A stretch of DNA of 64,000 bases, from positions 1-64,000 of the forward strand of contig DASUSS010000135.1 of the NCBI GenBank assembly GCA_036374995.1, given 5' to 3'. Of this stretch, positions 8,923-17,433 are shown one piece after another. A program made the translations under genes and the position numbers. A model generated the notes under the pieces. It made no database searches, had not been told where the DNA came from, and saw only the letters and a program-made list of their open reading frames with translations. The stretch is from SH-MAG3 sp036374995 (GTDB taxonomy: Bacteria > Gemmatimonadota > Gemmatimonadetes > Longimicrobiales > RSA9). Positions within the stretch are counted from its first letter, which is position 1, and the number at the start of each line of letters is the position of its first letter.

Positions 8923-9936
8923 ATGAGGCCGGGAGTCGCCGGCCGGAGTCCGAGCCACAGCGCGCGGCGCGTCCCGCTGCTGCGCCTGCTCGCGTACTAC
9001 GCCCTTGTGGTGGGTGTGGCGGCCGCACTGATCAGTCTGGTGCCCGCGATCGAGCGTGCGTTCCTGTCGCCGATCGCGCTGCCGGCGGTATCGGGTCCGA
9101 ACGATCTCATGACGCAGCAGCCGCCGCCGGCGCCGCAAGCCACGACGCTGACGCAGACACTCGACCGCACGTTGACGACTGCACTGGTGGCGATCGGCGT
9201 CCTGCTGCTCGTCCTTCCGGTCGCGTGGGTCTACATGTTCACGCGGCGGTACCGCTACGACCGGGCGCTCGTTCAGTCGGTGATCATCCTGCCGCTCGTG
9301 GTGGGCGGGATGGTGATGATCGTGAAGAACAGTCTGGCGCTCGCATTCAGCCTGGCGGGCATCGTGGCGGCCGTGCGGTTCCGGAACACGCTGAAGGATC
9401 CGCGCGACGCGGTCTACATCTTTCTCGCTCTCGGTCTCGGTCTGTCGGCCGGTGTGCAGGCGCTCGACATCGCCCTGGTGATGTCGCTGTCGTTCAATCT
9501 GGTCGTGCTGGCGTTGTGGCGATTCAACCTGGGTGCCGTGTATGGCGGTCCGGGCGAACGGGACATGATGGCGATGGGCAGCCCGAAGCTGCGGCAGGGT
9601 CGCACGGCCGAGGAGCGACGGCGGCTGAGCGACACGTACGCGCAGCGGACGAACGGGATGAAGAGCGACGGCGTGCTGCTGGTGCACGGGCCGGATGCCG
9701 CCGCCGCGCGCACGGCTGCCGACGCGGCGCTGAGTCGCGCGGGCAAGGAATGGAAGTTCATGGAGCCGACGGCGGGCGCGGAGGGGACGACGCTGCTGCC
9801 GGTCCTGGTGCGTTTCAAGAAGAAGGGTACGCCGGTGCAGGTGCTCACGGAGCTGGACGAGTACTGGTCGAGGGATGTCGCGGCGGCGGAATACATACCC
9901 TTTCCCGCCGAAGAGAAAGGTGACGAGGATGAATAG
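8923..9936 (+). CDS. DUF4956-domain integral membrane protein
   Basis: Protein of 337 residues. The N-terminus has a transmembrane segment (YYALVVGVAAALISLV), followed by a Pro/Gln-rich linker and three or four more hydrophobic helices (about residues 90-205). One of these includes SLAGIVAAVRFRNTLKDPRD, the conserved DUF4956 core. The C-terminal third is soluble. DUF4956 genes are known to sit next to VTC/CYTH-type polyphosphate polymerases and CotH-like kinases; here it is followed by a kinase-like/Omp85 fusion and a CYTH-PPK1 fusion. A role in polyphosphate synthesis or transport at the inner membrane is inferred from that context. The start at 8923 has an AGGA site upstream. Its stop overlaps the next start by 8 bp, implying translational coupling. 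Confidence 0.8.
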   Translation: MRPGVAGRSPSHSARRVPLLRLLAYYALVVGVAAALISLVPAIERAFLSPIALPAVSGPNDLMTQQPPPAPQATTLTQTLDRTLTTALVAIGVLLLVLPVAWVYMFTRRYRYDRALVQSVIILPLVVGGMVMIVKNSLALAFSLAGIVAAVRFRNTLKDPRDAVYIFLALGLGLSAGVQALDIALVMSLSFNLVVLALWRFNLGAVYGGPGERDMMAMGSPKLRQGRTAEERRRLSDTYAQRTNGMKSDGVLLVHGPDAAAARTAADAALSRAGKEWKFMEPTAGAEGTTLLPVLVRFKKKGTPVQVLTELDEYWSRDVAAAEYIPFPAEEKGDEDE

Positions 9937-12640
9937 CAGGCGTCGGATCGCTGCGCTGCTGGCACTGTCGCTCTCGTGCGTGCCGCTCGCGGCGGATGCA
10001 CAGCAGCGCACGGCAACGGCGACCGCCGGTGCGCAGTATGACGTGAACGGATTCGCCCGCGCGCTCGCCGGCAACAACTGGCGCGATCTGTGGGCCACGC
10101 CCGTCCAGGTTCCGATGCTCGACCTCGGCGTCTGGGGCGGCGGGCTCACACCCGAGCGGACCGGCGGGCGACAGAGCCGCACGCTGCATTTCCAGGGCGG
10201 CGACGGCCGGCTCTACATCTTCCGGTCCGTGGACAAGTACCTCCACGACGAAGCTCTGCCGGTTGCGCTGCGGCACACCCCGGCGGGCGATGTCGTGCAG
10301 GACCAGATCAGCTCGCTGCTTCCCGCGGCCGGCCTGCTCGTCGGGCCGCTGTACGATGCCGCCGGCCTGTTGCACCCCTGGCCGACGCTGGTGGTGATGC
10401 CGGATGACGCGAGGCTCGGCGAGTTCCGCGCGGAATACGCGGGGATGCTCGGTCAGATCGAGGAGAATCCGCAGGAGGGGCCGGATGACTCACCCGGCTT
10501 CGCGGGCTCATCGAAGCTGGTCGGCGTGGACAACTTCCTGGAGCGGCTCGACGAGACGTCAGAGCACCGCGTGCATGCGCCGGAATATCTGGCCGCACGC
10601 CTCATCCAGTTCATGATCGCGGACACCGACCGCGGCGGCGATCAGTGGCGGTTCGCGGAGTTTCCGGCCGAGTCGGGAGCCGGCTCGATCTGGCGTCCCG
10701 TTGCGCGCGACCACGATTTCGCGTTCATGAGGAACGGTGGGCTGCTCGGCACCGCTTCGCGCATGCTCTATCCGAAGCTGGCGCGTTTCGACGGCACGTA
10801 CGAGTCGCTGCGTACGCTCACGTTCATGACGTACGACATGGATCGGCGGCTGCTGGTGGAGCTGCCGCGCGAGCGTTGGGACAGCGTGGTGGTCGCGCTG
10901 CAGACACGGCTGAGCGATGACGTGCTGCGCCTGGCAACTGCGCGGCTGCCCGCCTCGTGGCAGCCGCTCGCGGCGGAGCGGATCTTCGCGGGACTGCAGG
11001 CGCGCCGCAATGCGCTGCACACGGTGGCGGCGGACTTCTTCGACATGATCTCTCGCGAGGCGGACATCCATGCGACGGCAGAGGCTGAGCGTGCCGAGGT
11101 GGAACGCCTCTCCGATGGCAGCGTGGAGGTGCGGCTGTATGCCGCAGATGCTGCGGTCGTCGCGGCCGCAGGTCTGCCGGCGCCGCCCGCCTCGGATGGG
11201 ACGGCCGGACGCGCCGGGGGCAGGCCGTACTTCCAGCGGCGCTTCCTGCCCCGGGAGACGCAGGAGATACGTCTCCACATGCTGGGTGGCGATGACGTCG
11301 TGCGCGTGAGTGGCCGTGCGCCGGGCAGCATTCGCGTGCGCGTGATCGGTGGGGCGGGCGATGACGTGCTCGTGGATTCCTCCGTGGTCGCGCAGGGCGG
11401 AGCACGCACCGTGTTCTACACCGCGAGAGGGGACGACGAAGTCGTGCGCGGCCCGAACACGCGCGTCGACGATCGCGACTTCACGGAGTGGCTCCCGGGC
11501 CGGCCGCACGACATCCGGGAGCTCGCATCGCCCGACGAGGCACGTGCCGAGGGGGAGGATTCCGGGGAGGACGAACCCGATGACGTCACGCTGGATGAGA
11601 ACGTCGCGGAGCGGCTGAGCGGTGCCGCGTACCACGACTGGGGGCGCGAATCGGGGTTCGGTCCCTACGCGGATTTCCGGAGCGGTACCGGTCTCATCAT
11701 CGGCGGTGGTCCGAGCTACACGCGCTACGGATTCCGTCGCGAGCCGTACAGGTTCCACGCCGCTGCCAATGTGCTCTATGCGGTCGCGACCGGCGGGTTC
11801 GGCGTGGAGCTGTTCGGTGACTATCACCCGGAGAATACGCGGCTGGGGTTCTCGCTCGACGCGAGCGCGACGCAGTTCGAGACGTTCAGGTTCTTCGGCT
11901 ACGGCAACGACACGGACGCGCCCGCTGGGGTCTCACCCCGGGTCGAGCGGGATCAGCTCACCGTGCGGCCCGCACTCTACTGGCAGGACGATGGAGTGTA
12001 CATCGGTGCGGGTCCGATCTTCCGCTACGGCGATCCCCGCTATGACGACGGGAGTCCGATCGCATTGCTCCGGCCGGAGGGCGCGGACGCATTCGCGCAG
12101 GCGGGCGGAGCAGTCGACTTCCGTATTACGCGCGGCATCACGAGCGGGAAGGACGCGCGTGGCTTCGCGTTCGATGCGGGCGCGGTCGCGTATCCTGCGC
12201 TGCTCGATGTGAGCGAGCCGTTCGGCGGCACGCGCGCCGTCGCCCGCGCGTGGATTCCGCTGGGCCGGCCATTCGTTGCGTTGCGCGCCGGCGGCGATAT
12301 GGCGTGGGGTGAGTTCCCGGTGCACGAGGCCGCATTCCTCGGCGGGCGTAACTCACTGCGCGGATTCGAGACCGACCGCTTCGCCGGCGATGCGGCCGTA
12401 TACGGCTCCACGGAGCTGCACGTGCCGGTCACGACCGTCACACTGCTCGTGCGTGGCGACCTGGGCGTGTTCGGCCTCGCCGACGCGGGCCGTGTCTATG
12501 TCGACGGCGACTCGCCCGGCGGCTGGCACACGAGCTATGGCGGCGGCGTCTGGTTCTCGTCGCTCGGCCGCACGCTCAGCGTGACGTACGCGACGGGCGA
12601 GATCGGCCGGCTGTACCTGCGACTCGGAATGCCGCTCTGA
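9929..12640 (+). CDS. Secreted kinase-like domain fused to an Omp85/BamA-type outer-membrane barrel
   Basis: Exported protein of 903 residues. Residues 1-27 form a signal peptide (MNSRRRIAALLALS to ADAQQ). About 90-330 has kinase-like landmarks: a Lys in FRSVDKY, a catalytic-loop-like MIADTDRGGDQWRF near residue 230 and a metal-site-like ARDHDFAF near 260. This resembles the HipA/CotH-type atypical kinases. From about 570 to the end the sequence is rich in beta hairpins with alternating aromatics and ends like a BamA/TamA barrel (GGRNSLRGFETDRF, then YATGEIGRLYLRLGMPL). Related proteins in Bacteroidota carry a metallophosphoesterase N-terminus, which is absent here. It overlaps DUF4956 upstream and the PPK gene downstream. 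Whether the kinase-like part is active is unknown. Confidence 0.75.
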   Translation: MNSRRRIAALLALSLSCVPLAADAQQRTATATAGAQYDVNGFARALAGNNWRDLWATPVQVPMLDLGVWGGGLTPERTGGRQSRTLHFQGGDGRLYIFRSVDKYLHDEALPVALRHTPAGDVVQDQISSLLPAAGLLVGPLYDAAGLLHPWPTLVVMPDDARLGEFRAEYAGMLGQIEENPQEGPDDSPGFAGSSKLVGVDNFLERLDETSEHRVHAPEYLAARLIQFMIADTDRGGDQWRFAEFPAESGAGSIWRPVARDHDFAFMRNGGLLGTASRMLYPKLARFDGTYESLRTLTFMTYDMDRRLLVELPRERWDSVVVALQTRLSDDVLRLATARLPASWQPLAAERIFAGLQARRNALHTVAADFFDMISREADIHATAEAERAEVERLSDGSVEVRLYAADAAVVAAAGLPAPPASDGTAGRAGGRPYFQRRFLPRETQEIRLHMLGGDDVVRVSGRAPGSIRVRVIGGAGDDVLVDSSVVAQGGARTVFYTARGDDEVVRGPNTRVDDRDFTEWLPGRPHDIRELASPDEARAEGEDSGEDEPDDVTLDENVAERLSGAAYHDWGRESGFGPYADFRSGTGLIIGGGPSYTRYGFRREPYRFHAAANVLYAVATGGFGVELFGDYHPENTRLGFSLDASATQFETFRFFGYGNDTDAPAGVSPRVERDQLTVRPALYWQDDGVYIGAGPIFRYGDPRYDDGSPIALLRPEGADAFAQAGGAVDFRITRGITSGKDARGFAFDAGAVAYPALLDVSEPFGGTRAVARAWIPLGRPFVALRAGGDMAWGEFPVHEAAFLGGRNSLRGFETDRFAGDAAVYGSTELHVPVTTVTLLVRGDLGVFGLADAGRVYVDGDSPGGWHTSYGGGVWFSSLGRTLSVTYATGEIGRLYLRLGMPL

Positions 12641-15600
12641 TGCCCCAGCAGCGCGAGCGCGTCCTGCGCTTCGACGTGCCGGGCCACGAGACGCTCGCTC
12701 GCATCGCGAGCGAGCCTCTGCCGTTCGGGCTGCGGGAGCTGTCATCCGACCTCGACTTCTTCCGTGTCGTCTATTTCGACACGAACACCGGCGACCTGCA
12801 CCGCCGCGGCGCCGCCGTCCGCCTCTCGATCCGGCCCGACGAGACGCAGACGCTTTCGGTGGACGTCGGCATCGTGGATGACACCACGTCGGTGACCCGC
12901 CGGCACGCCGAGGCGCAGGTGCCGGCGCTCCCGCCCGCCGAGCTGTTCGCCGGCTCTTCCGAGCCGGCGCAGATGATCCGCGCCCTGGTCGACCCCAGCC
13001 ATCTCCGGTCGACGATCGAGATCGAGACGATCCGCCGCCTGCGACGCGCCGTGCTGCCCGGAGCGGAATCGGATACGATCGATTTCGCGTTCGACGCCGT
13101 CACGGTCCGCAGGGGCGAGCTGAGCGGTGAGCTGGACGAGCTCGAGATCACGATTCGCGGCGAGGCGCCGACGATCCGCGAGGGCTTCGTCGAAGCGGTG
13201 GAGAGTGCGTATGGAATCCGCCTGGTGCTCGCCGACACCGTCGCGCGCGCACGCGCATTGCTCGACCACATGATGCTCGAGCGGCTGGAGCAGGACGTGC
13301 GCGCGGCGCGGGAGGTAGCGGTGGTCGCGTATTCGGACGGCCGCATCGCGCTGTGCCATGACCGCGACGTCCTGTGCGTGCCGACGGGACACGGCTCCGG
13401 CCAGGATGCATGCCGCCGCGTGCTCCGCAACGTGTTCGGCCGCTCGCACGGCCGTATCCGACTCCTCGGTACGGCACCGGGAACGCACACGCAGCCCGCA
13501 CTCGAGGTGTGGCTGGCGGAAGACGTCAGCCGCGAGGAGTCGCGCTGCACCTGGCTGCCCGTCGACATGGTGCTCGAGCACGTCGGCGCGCCGCAACTGC
13601 GCAATGCGCGCACGCTGGCCGCGCTGCATGCGGTCGCCCGCTCCGAGCTCCCCGTGCGATCGGGCCCGATGTCCATGAACGGAACGGGACCCGCGGAGAG
13701 TGCCGCGTTCCCGATCTTCGAGCGTGCTGTGTCCGCCGCACGAATGCCGGCACTGCTCGAGACGATACGTGCGCGCGATGTCCCGCCCGAGCTGCTGCTG
13801 AACCCCGAGCTCAGCAGGCTCTCGTTCGATGAACGCATCCTCGTCATTGCGGAAGAGGGCCGGACACCGCTGCTCGAGCGCCTCCGCTTCCTGTCGATGT
13901 TCGGCACGCGGCTCGACGACTTCTTCATGACCCGCATCGCCGAGTTCAAGAAGCAGGTCGCGACAGGTGATACGGACCTGAGTCTGGATGGGCTGACGCC
14001 CGCGGCACAGCTCGACCTCACGCGCATTCGCACACGCCGCATGTTCACCCGTGCGTACGCGCTCCTCAAGGACGCACTGCTGCCCGACCTGGAGACGAAC
14101 GGCATCCGCCTCCGCCGCTGGAACGAGCTCTCCGATGAGGATCGAGACTTCCTGAGACGCACGTATGAGCCCCAGGCCGAGGCCGTACTCACGCCCGTGA
14201 TCGCGGATCCGACGCACCCGTTCCCGCACATGCGCAACCTGCGTCCGGCGATCGCGGCAATCGTGCGCCTGCCGGAGAGCAGCGATGCGCATTTCGTCGC
14301 CATCGAGCTGCCCAGCGGACTGCCGCGCTTCGTGCCGCTCACGACCACCCGCGAGTTCATTCCGATAGAGGAGCTCATCCTCGCGTGGCTGCCCACGCTG
14401 TATCCCGGCCTGCACGTCGTGCAGGCGAACACGTTCCGTGTCACGCGGAGCGCGGTCGTCGAGTATGATGAAGAGCCGGCGGGCGGCGTGCTCCCCGCCG
14501 TCGAGGAGCAGGTATCGCGACGGCCGTTCGGAGAGGTGGTGCGGCTCGAGGTGGAGAGCACCATGCCGACCGCATTGCGCGAGCGGCTGCTGCGCGAGCT
14601 CCAGTTCGAGATGCCGGAGGTGATGACCGGCCTCTCGACCGAGGACGTCTACCCCGTCGAGGGTCTCGTGGACCTCGCGGCGCTGCGCGAGCTCGCAGCG
14701 CTGGACACGCCCGAGCTCCGCTTCCAGCCGATCGAGCAGTCGACTCCGCTCGACCCCGACCGACCCGTCTTCGACCAGCTCCGCGATGGCGATGTGATGG
14801 TGCGGTTTCCGTTCGACTCCTTCGGCGAGACCGTCGAGCGCTTCCTCGATGAAGCGGCCGACGACCCCGATGTCGTCGCCATCAAGATCACGCTCTACCG
14901 CACCGACGCGAAATCACGTCTGGTGCAGGCGCTCGGCCGAGCGAGGAGTGTCGGCAAGGATGCCTTCGCGCTCGTCGAGCTGAAGGCGAGCTTCGATGAG
15001 CGCCGCAACATCGAGTGGGCCCGCTCGCTCCAGACGGCCGGCATCCACGTGGTGTTCAGTCCTGCGAGCATCAAGGTGCACGCGAAGATCGCACTCGTCG
15101 TGCGACGCGAGGACGAGGGAGTGCGGCGCTACGTCTACATCGGCACCGGCAACCTCAACGCTGCGACTGCGCGCGGGTATACCGATGTCGGCATACTGAC
15201 CGCCGATCCCGACCTCGCCGAAGAGGTGAGCGACGTCTTCAACCTTCTCACCGGCTACAGCGGCGCCAGCGACTTCCAGCACCTGCTGGTGTCGCCCTTC
15301 ACCATGCGCGATCGGTTCATCGCGCTGATCGACCGGGAGATCGAGCACGCGCGTGCCGGCCGTGGCGGCCGCATTCGCATCCAGATGAACGGACTCGCGG
15401 ATCGCAGAATGATCGCTGCACTGTACGGCGCGGCGCACGAAGGCGTGAAGATCGAGATGATGGTACGCGAGATCTGCTGCCTCCGACCGGGAGTCGAAGG
15501 CGTTTCCGAGAACATCAGGGTCGTGAGCCGGCTCGGCCGGTTCCTGCAGCACTCCCGCATCTACTGCTTCCACAACGCCGGCGAGCCCGAGTACTTCATC

Positions 15601-15786
15601 GGGTCCGCGGACTGGCGACCCCGCAACCTGTCGAAGCGCGTCGAAGTCATCACTCCGGTCCGCGCGCCGGAGCACATGGAGTCGCTCGACCGGATGCTGG
15701 ACGAGATACTGAACGACCCGGAATCCTGGGAGCTGCACCCCGATGGATCGTACCGCCGCGCCGACGAGGTCATCGCCGTAGCCTGA
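12640..15786 (+). CDS. ppk: CYTH-like domain fused to polyphosphate kinase 1
   Basis: Polyphosphate kinase 1 makes polyphosphate reversibly from ATP. The protein has 1048 residues against about 700 for ordinary PPK1. The extra 350 are an N-terminal CYTH/triphosphate-tunnel-like domain (about 1-215; VVYFDTNTGDLHRRGAAVRL) and an undefined linker domain (about 215-345). PPK1 proper starts near 380 (LLLNPELSRLSFDERIL). The phosphorylated histidine is His814 in KVHAKIALVVRRE and the second conserved one is His971 in FLQHSRIYCF; NIEWARSLQTAG and GTGNLN are also present. The usual ExExK of CYTH domains is degraded to a RERVLRF-type start, so that domain may only bind. The start codon overlaps the last base of the upstream gene. 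Third gene of the operon, followed by a terminator-like hairpin. Confidence 0.93.
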   Translation: MPQQRERVLRFDVPGHETLARIASEPLPFGLRELSSDLDFFRVVYFDTNTGDLHRRGAAVRLSIRPDETQTLSVDVGIVDDTTSVTRRHAEAQVPALPPAELFAGSSEPAQMIRALVDPSHLRSTIEIETIRRLRRAVLPGAESDTIDFAFDAVTVRRGELSGELDELEITIRGEAPTIREGFVEAVESAYGIRLVLADTVARARALLDHMMLERLEQDVRAAREVAVVAYSDGRIALCHDRDVLCVPTGHGSGQDACRRVLRNVFGRSHGRIRLLGTAPGTHTQPALEVWLAEDVSREESRCTWLPVDMVLEHVGAPQLRNARTLAALHAVARSELPVRSGPMSMNGTGPAESAAFPIFERAVSAARMPALLETIRARDVPPELLLNPELSRLSFDERILVIAEEGRTPLLERLRFLSMFGTRLDDFFMTRIAEFKKQVATGDTDLSLDGLTPAAQLDLTRIRTRRMFTRAYALLKDALLPDLETNGIRLRRWNELSDEDRDFLRRTYEPQAEAVLTPVIADPTHPFPHMRNLRPAIAAIVRLPESSDAHFVAIELPSGLPRFVPLTTTREFIPIEELILAWLPTLYPGLHVVQANTFRVTRSAVVEYDEEPAGGVLPAVEEQVSRRPFGEVVRLEVESTMPTALRERLLRELQFEMPEVMTGLSTEDVYPVEGLVDLAALRELAALDTPELRFQPIEQSTPLDPDRPVFDQLRDGDVMVRFPFDSFGETVERFLDEAADDPDVVAIKITLYRTDAKSRLVQALGRARSVGKDAFALVELKASFDERRNIEWARSLQTAGIHVVFSPASIKVHAKIALVVRREDEGVRRYVYIGTGNLNAATARGYTDVGILTADPDLAEEVSDVFNLLTGYSGASDFQHLLVSPFTMRDRFIALIDREIEHARAGRGGRIRIQMNGLADRRMIAALYGAAHEGVKIEMMVREICCLRPGVEGVSENIRVVSRLGRFLQHSRIYCFHNAGEPEYFIGSADWRPRNLSKRVEVITPVRAPEHMESLDRMLDEILNDPESWELHPDGSYRRADEVIAVA

Positions 15787-15845
15787 CCGGACCGCGAGCG
15801 GCGGGTGGCGCGCCGGGCGCACCCACCCGAAGCGCACTGCCGGTT

Positions 15846-15886
15846 GCGGCGGGCCGACGTTCCCATCAGCCCGCCGCTTCTCTCTG
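15846..15886 (+). terminator. Probable intrinsic terminator after ppk
   Basis: A perfect 9-bp stem (GCGGCGGGC at 15846-15854 pairing with GCCCGCCGC at 15869-15877) with a 14-nt loop is followed by TTCTCTCT. It sits 60 bp after the ppk stop and before the converging MerR gene. Confidence 0.65.
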
Positions 15887-15945
15887 CGTTGCCGCCCGGC
15901 CAGGCGTGTCCGCTGAGTTACGCACGGGCGGTCACGTGCCGAGCT

Positions 15946-16722
15946 CTACTGCGGCACGCCACCGGTGCCCGCGTTCAGCCGGATCGCTGCCGCGACGTAT
16001 GCGGTGAGTCCCTCCCGGCGCTTCTCGAAGTATTCGGAGAAGCGTGGATCGGCGACGTACATCTCCGCGAGGGACGCGTGCGTTGCGGCGTCGCACGGGT
16101 AGAACCAGCGGCTAATGTGCTGCCGATGCTCCTCCGCCAGAGCGATCGCTTCGGGATCATCCGGATCCCGGCCCGCCGCGAGCAGCTCCGCGAATCGCGC
16201 CATCACGCCGTCGTCCTCCGCCCGTATGCGTGCCCAGTCCTCGCGCGTGTACTGCTTCGTGCGGCGCTGCGACTCCCGCCACGCTTCCGTCTCGCCCCAG
16301 CGCTGCTCCGCTTCCTCGGCGTACTGCGCGTGATCGAACTCGTCGAAGCCGTCGAAAACCCGCGTCCCGTCCATGATCGTTCCTTTCTCCAACGCATCGA
16401 GCGTCGCATCGACCGCGCGCACCAGCCCCTGCGTCCTGCGGACGCGCGACTCCAGCTCGCCGCGATGCCCCCGCAGCGTCGCCGCGCGCTCCGCCGTCGG
16501 CGCCCCCAGCAGGCGCCCGATCGCGTCCAGCGTCAGGCCGAGCTCCCGGAACAGCAGGATCTCGCGCAGCCGCAGCAGATCGGACCCGCTGTACAGGCGA
16601 TACCCCGCTGCGGTCCGCCGCGCCGGCACGAGCAGCCCGATGTCGTGGTAGTGGTGCAGCGCCCGCACGCTCACATGTGCGAGCCGCGCGACCTCGCTCA
16701 CCGTGTAGTGGTGCTCCGTCAT
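15946..16722 (-). CDS. MerR-family regulator with TipAS-type ligand domain
   Basis: Transcription regulator of 258 residues. The N-terminal winged helix-turn-helix (residues 5-75: YTVSEVARLAHVSVRALHHY, then GYRLYSGSDLLRL) is a standard MerR DNA-binding domain, followed by a dimerisation helix (about 80-110). The C-terminal 140 residues resemble the TipAS antibiotic-recognition domain (FDEFDHAQYAEEAEQRWG, RWFYPCDAATHASLAEMYV). TipA-type proteins bind thiopeptides and other drugs and activate resistance genes. It lies just downstream of a TetR gene. A classic MerR-type promoter with a 19-bp spacer lies immediately upstream, with its -10 box only 5 bases from the ATG, so autoregulation and leaderless translation are likely. 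Confidence 0.9.
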   Translation of the reverse strand: MTEHHYTVSEVARLAHVSVRALHHYHDIGLLVPARRTAAGYRLYSGSDLLRLREILLFRELGLTLDAIGRLLGAPTAERAATLRGHRGELESRVRRTQGLVRAVDATLDALEKGTIMDGTRVFDGFDEFDHAQYAEEAEQRWGETEAWRESQRRTKQYTREDWARIRAEDDGVMARFAELLAAGRDPDDPEAIALAEEHRQHISRWFYPCDAATHASLAEMYVADPRFSEYFEKRREGLTAYVAAAIRLNAGTGGVPQ

Positions 16723-16727
16723 GGATC

Positions 16728-16758
16728 ACACTGGTGCCTCACGTTGCGTGAGGGTCAA
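16728..16758 (-). promoter_or_regulatory. MerR-type promoter and operator (19-bp spacer)
   Basis: On the minus strand, TTGACC (16758-16753) and CAGTGT (16733-16728) are separated by 19 bp. The spacer region contains a perfect inverted repeat, read on the plus strand as CCTCACG-TTG-CGTGAGG (16737-16753). A long spacer with a centred palindrome is the hallmark of promoters activated by MerR-family proteins. The -35 box contains the stop codon of the upstream TetR gene. Confidence 0.8.
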
Positions 16759-17354
16759 GGGTCCTGCTGCGACCCGCCGTACGGCCGGAGCAGCGCCTCC
16801 AGATCGTGCCGCAGTGCTTCCGGCGATGTACCCTCCTGATGTATGCCCCACACCAGCAGAGATCCCGTCAGCGTCACCTCCACCGCCCGGGCCAGCGCTG
16901 CCGTGTCCGGCGCGCCCATGAGCTCCCCCGCGGCGAACGCCTCGTCCAGCAGACTGCGAATCGATTCCCGCGTGTCCCTCGACTGCCTCCGCAGACGACT
17001 GTGCATGGCGGGATCACTCAGGTCGATCTGGAGATACGCGAGATGGTGCGCCAGCCCGGACGCCGACTCGCCCAGCTGCGCTACACAACCCGCATACGCG
17101 TACAGCGTCGCCAGCGGGCTCACCGCCCGCGCCCGCAGATCCGCGAACAGCGACGGAGCGCTCTCCGCCCACCGCTCCATCAGCGCCACCTGGAGATCCC
17201 GCTTCGAGCCGAACCGCTGCACCAGCGCACTCGCCGTAATGCCCACCTCGCGTGCCACATCCGCAAGCGTCCACTGAAGGGGCCCCAGCCGGGTCATCAG
17301 ATCGTGCACCGCCACGAACACCTCGTCGTCCGTCACTTTCCTCGGCCGTGCCAT
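16755..17354 (-). CDS. TetR/AcrR-family transcriptional repressor
   Basis: Regulator of 199 residues. The N-terminal helix-turn-helix (about 15-55: LADVAREVGITASALVQRFG, then SKRDLQVALM) matches the TetR type. The C-terminal 140 residues are all-helical, as in ligand-binding TetR domains. It is divergent from the DHFR-like reductase gene, with 79 bp between the starts. That gap contains a CGTTTA-N9-TAAACG inverted repeat, a plausible operator for this protein. Its stop codon lies inside the -35 box of the MerR gene. It probably controls the reductase and itself; the ligand is unknown. Confidence 0.9.
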   Translation of the reverse strand: MARPRKVTDDEVFVAVHDLMTRLGPLQWTLADVAREVGITASALVQRFGSKRDLQVALMERWAESAPSLFADLRARAVSPLATLYAYAGCVAQLGESASGLAHHLAYLQIDLSDPAMHSRLRRQSRDTRESIRSLLDEAFAAGELMGAPDTAALARAVEVTLTGSLLVWGIHQEGTSPEALRHDLEALLRPYGGSQQDP

Positions 17355-17359
17355 AGCTC

Positions 17360-17398
17360 TTGACAGTTTCTAAGCCACGTTTACCTTGAATCTAAACG
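17360..17398 (+). promoter_or_regulatory. Promoter of the reductase gene with candidate TetR operator
   Basis: TTGACA (17360-17365), a 16-bp spacer and TACCTT (17382-17387) form a good vegetative-type promoter reading rightward. An inverted repeat CGTTTA-N9-TAAACG (17378-17398) covers the -10 box, so a bound dimer would block transcription. The divergent TetR gene is the obvious candidate regulator. Confidence 0.6.
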
Positions 17399-17433
17399 AC
17401 ATTAAGTTATGTCGGGGTGAGAGGAGGCGCAAG

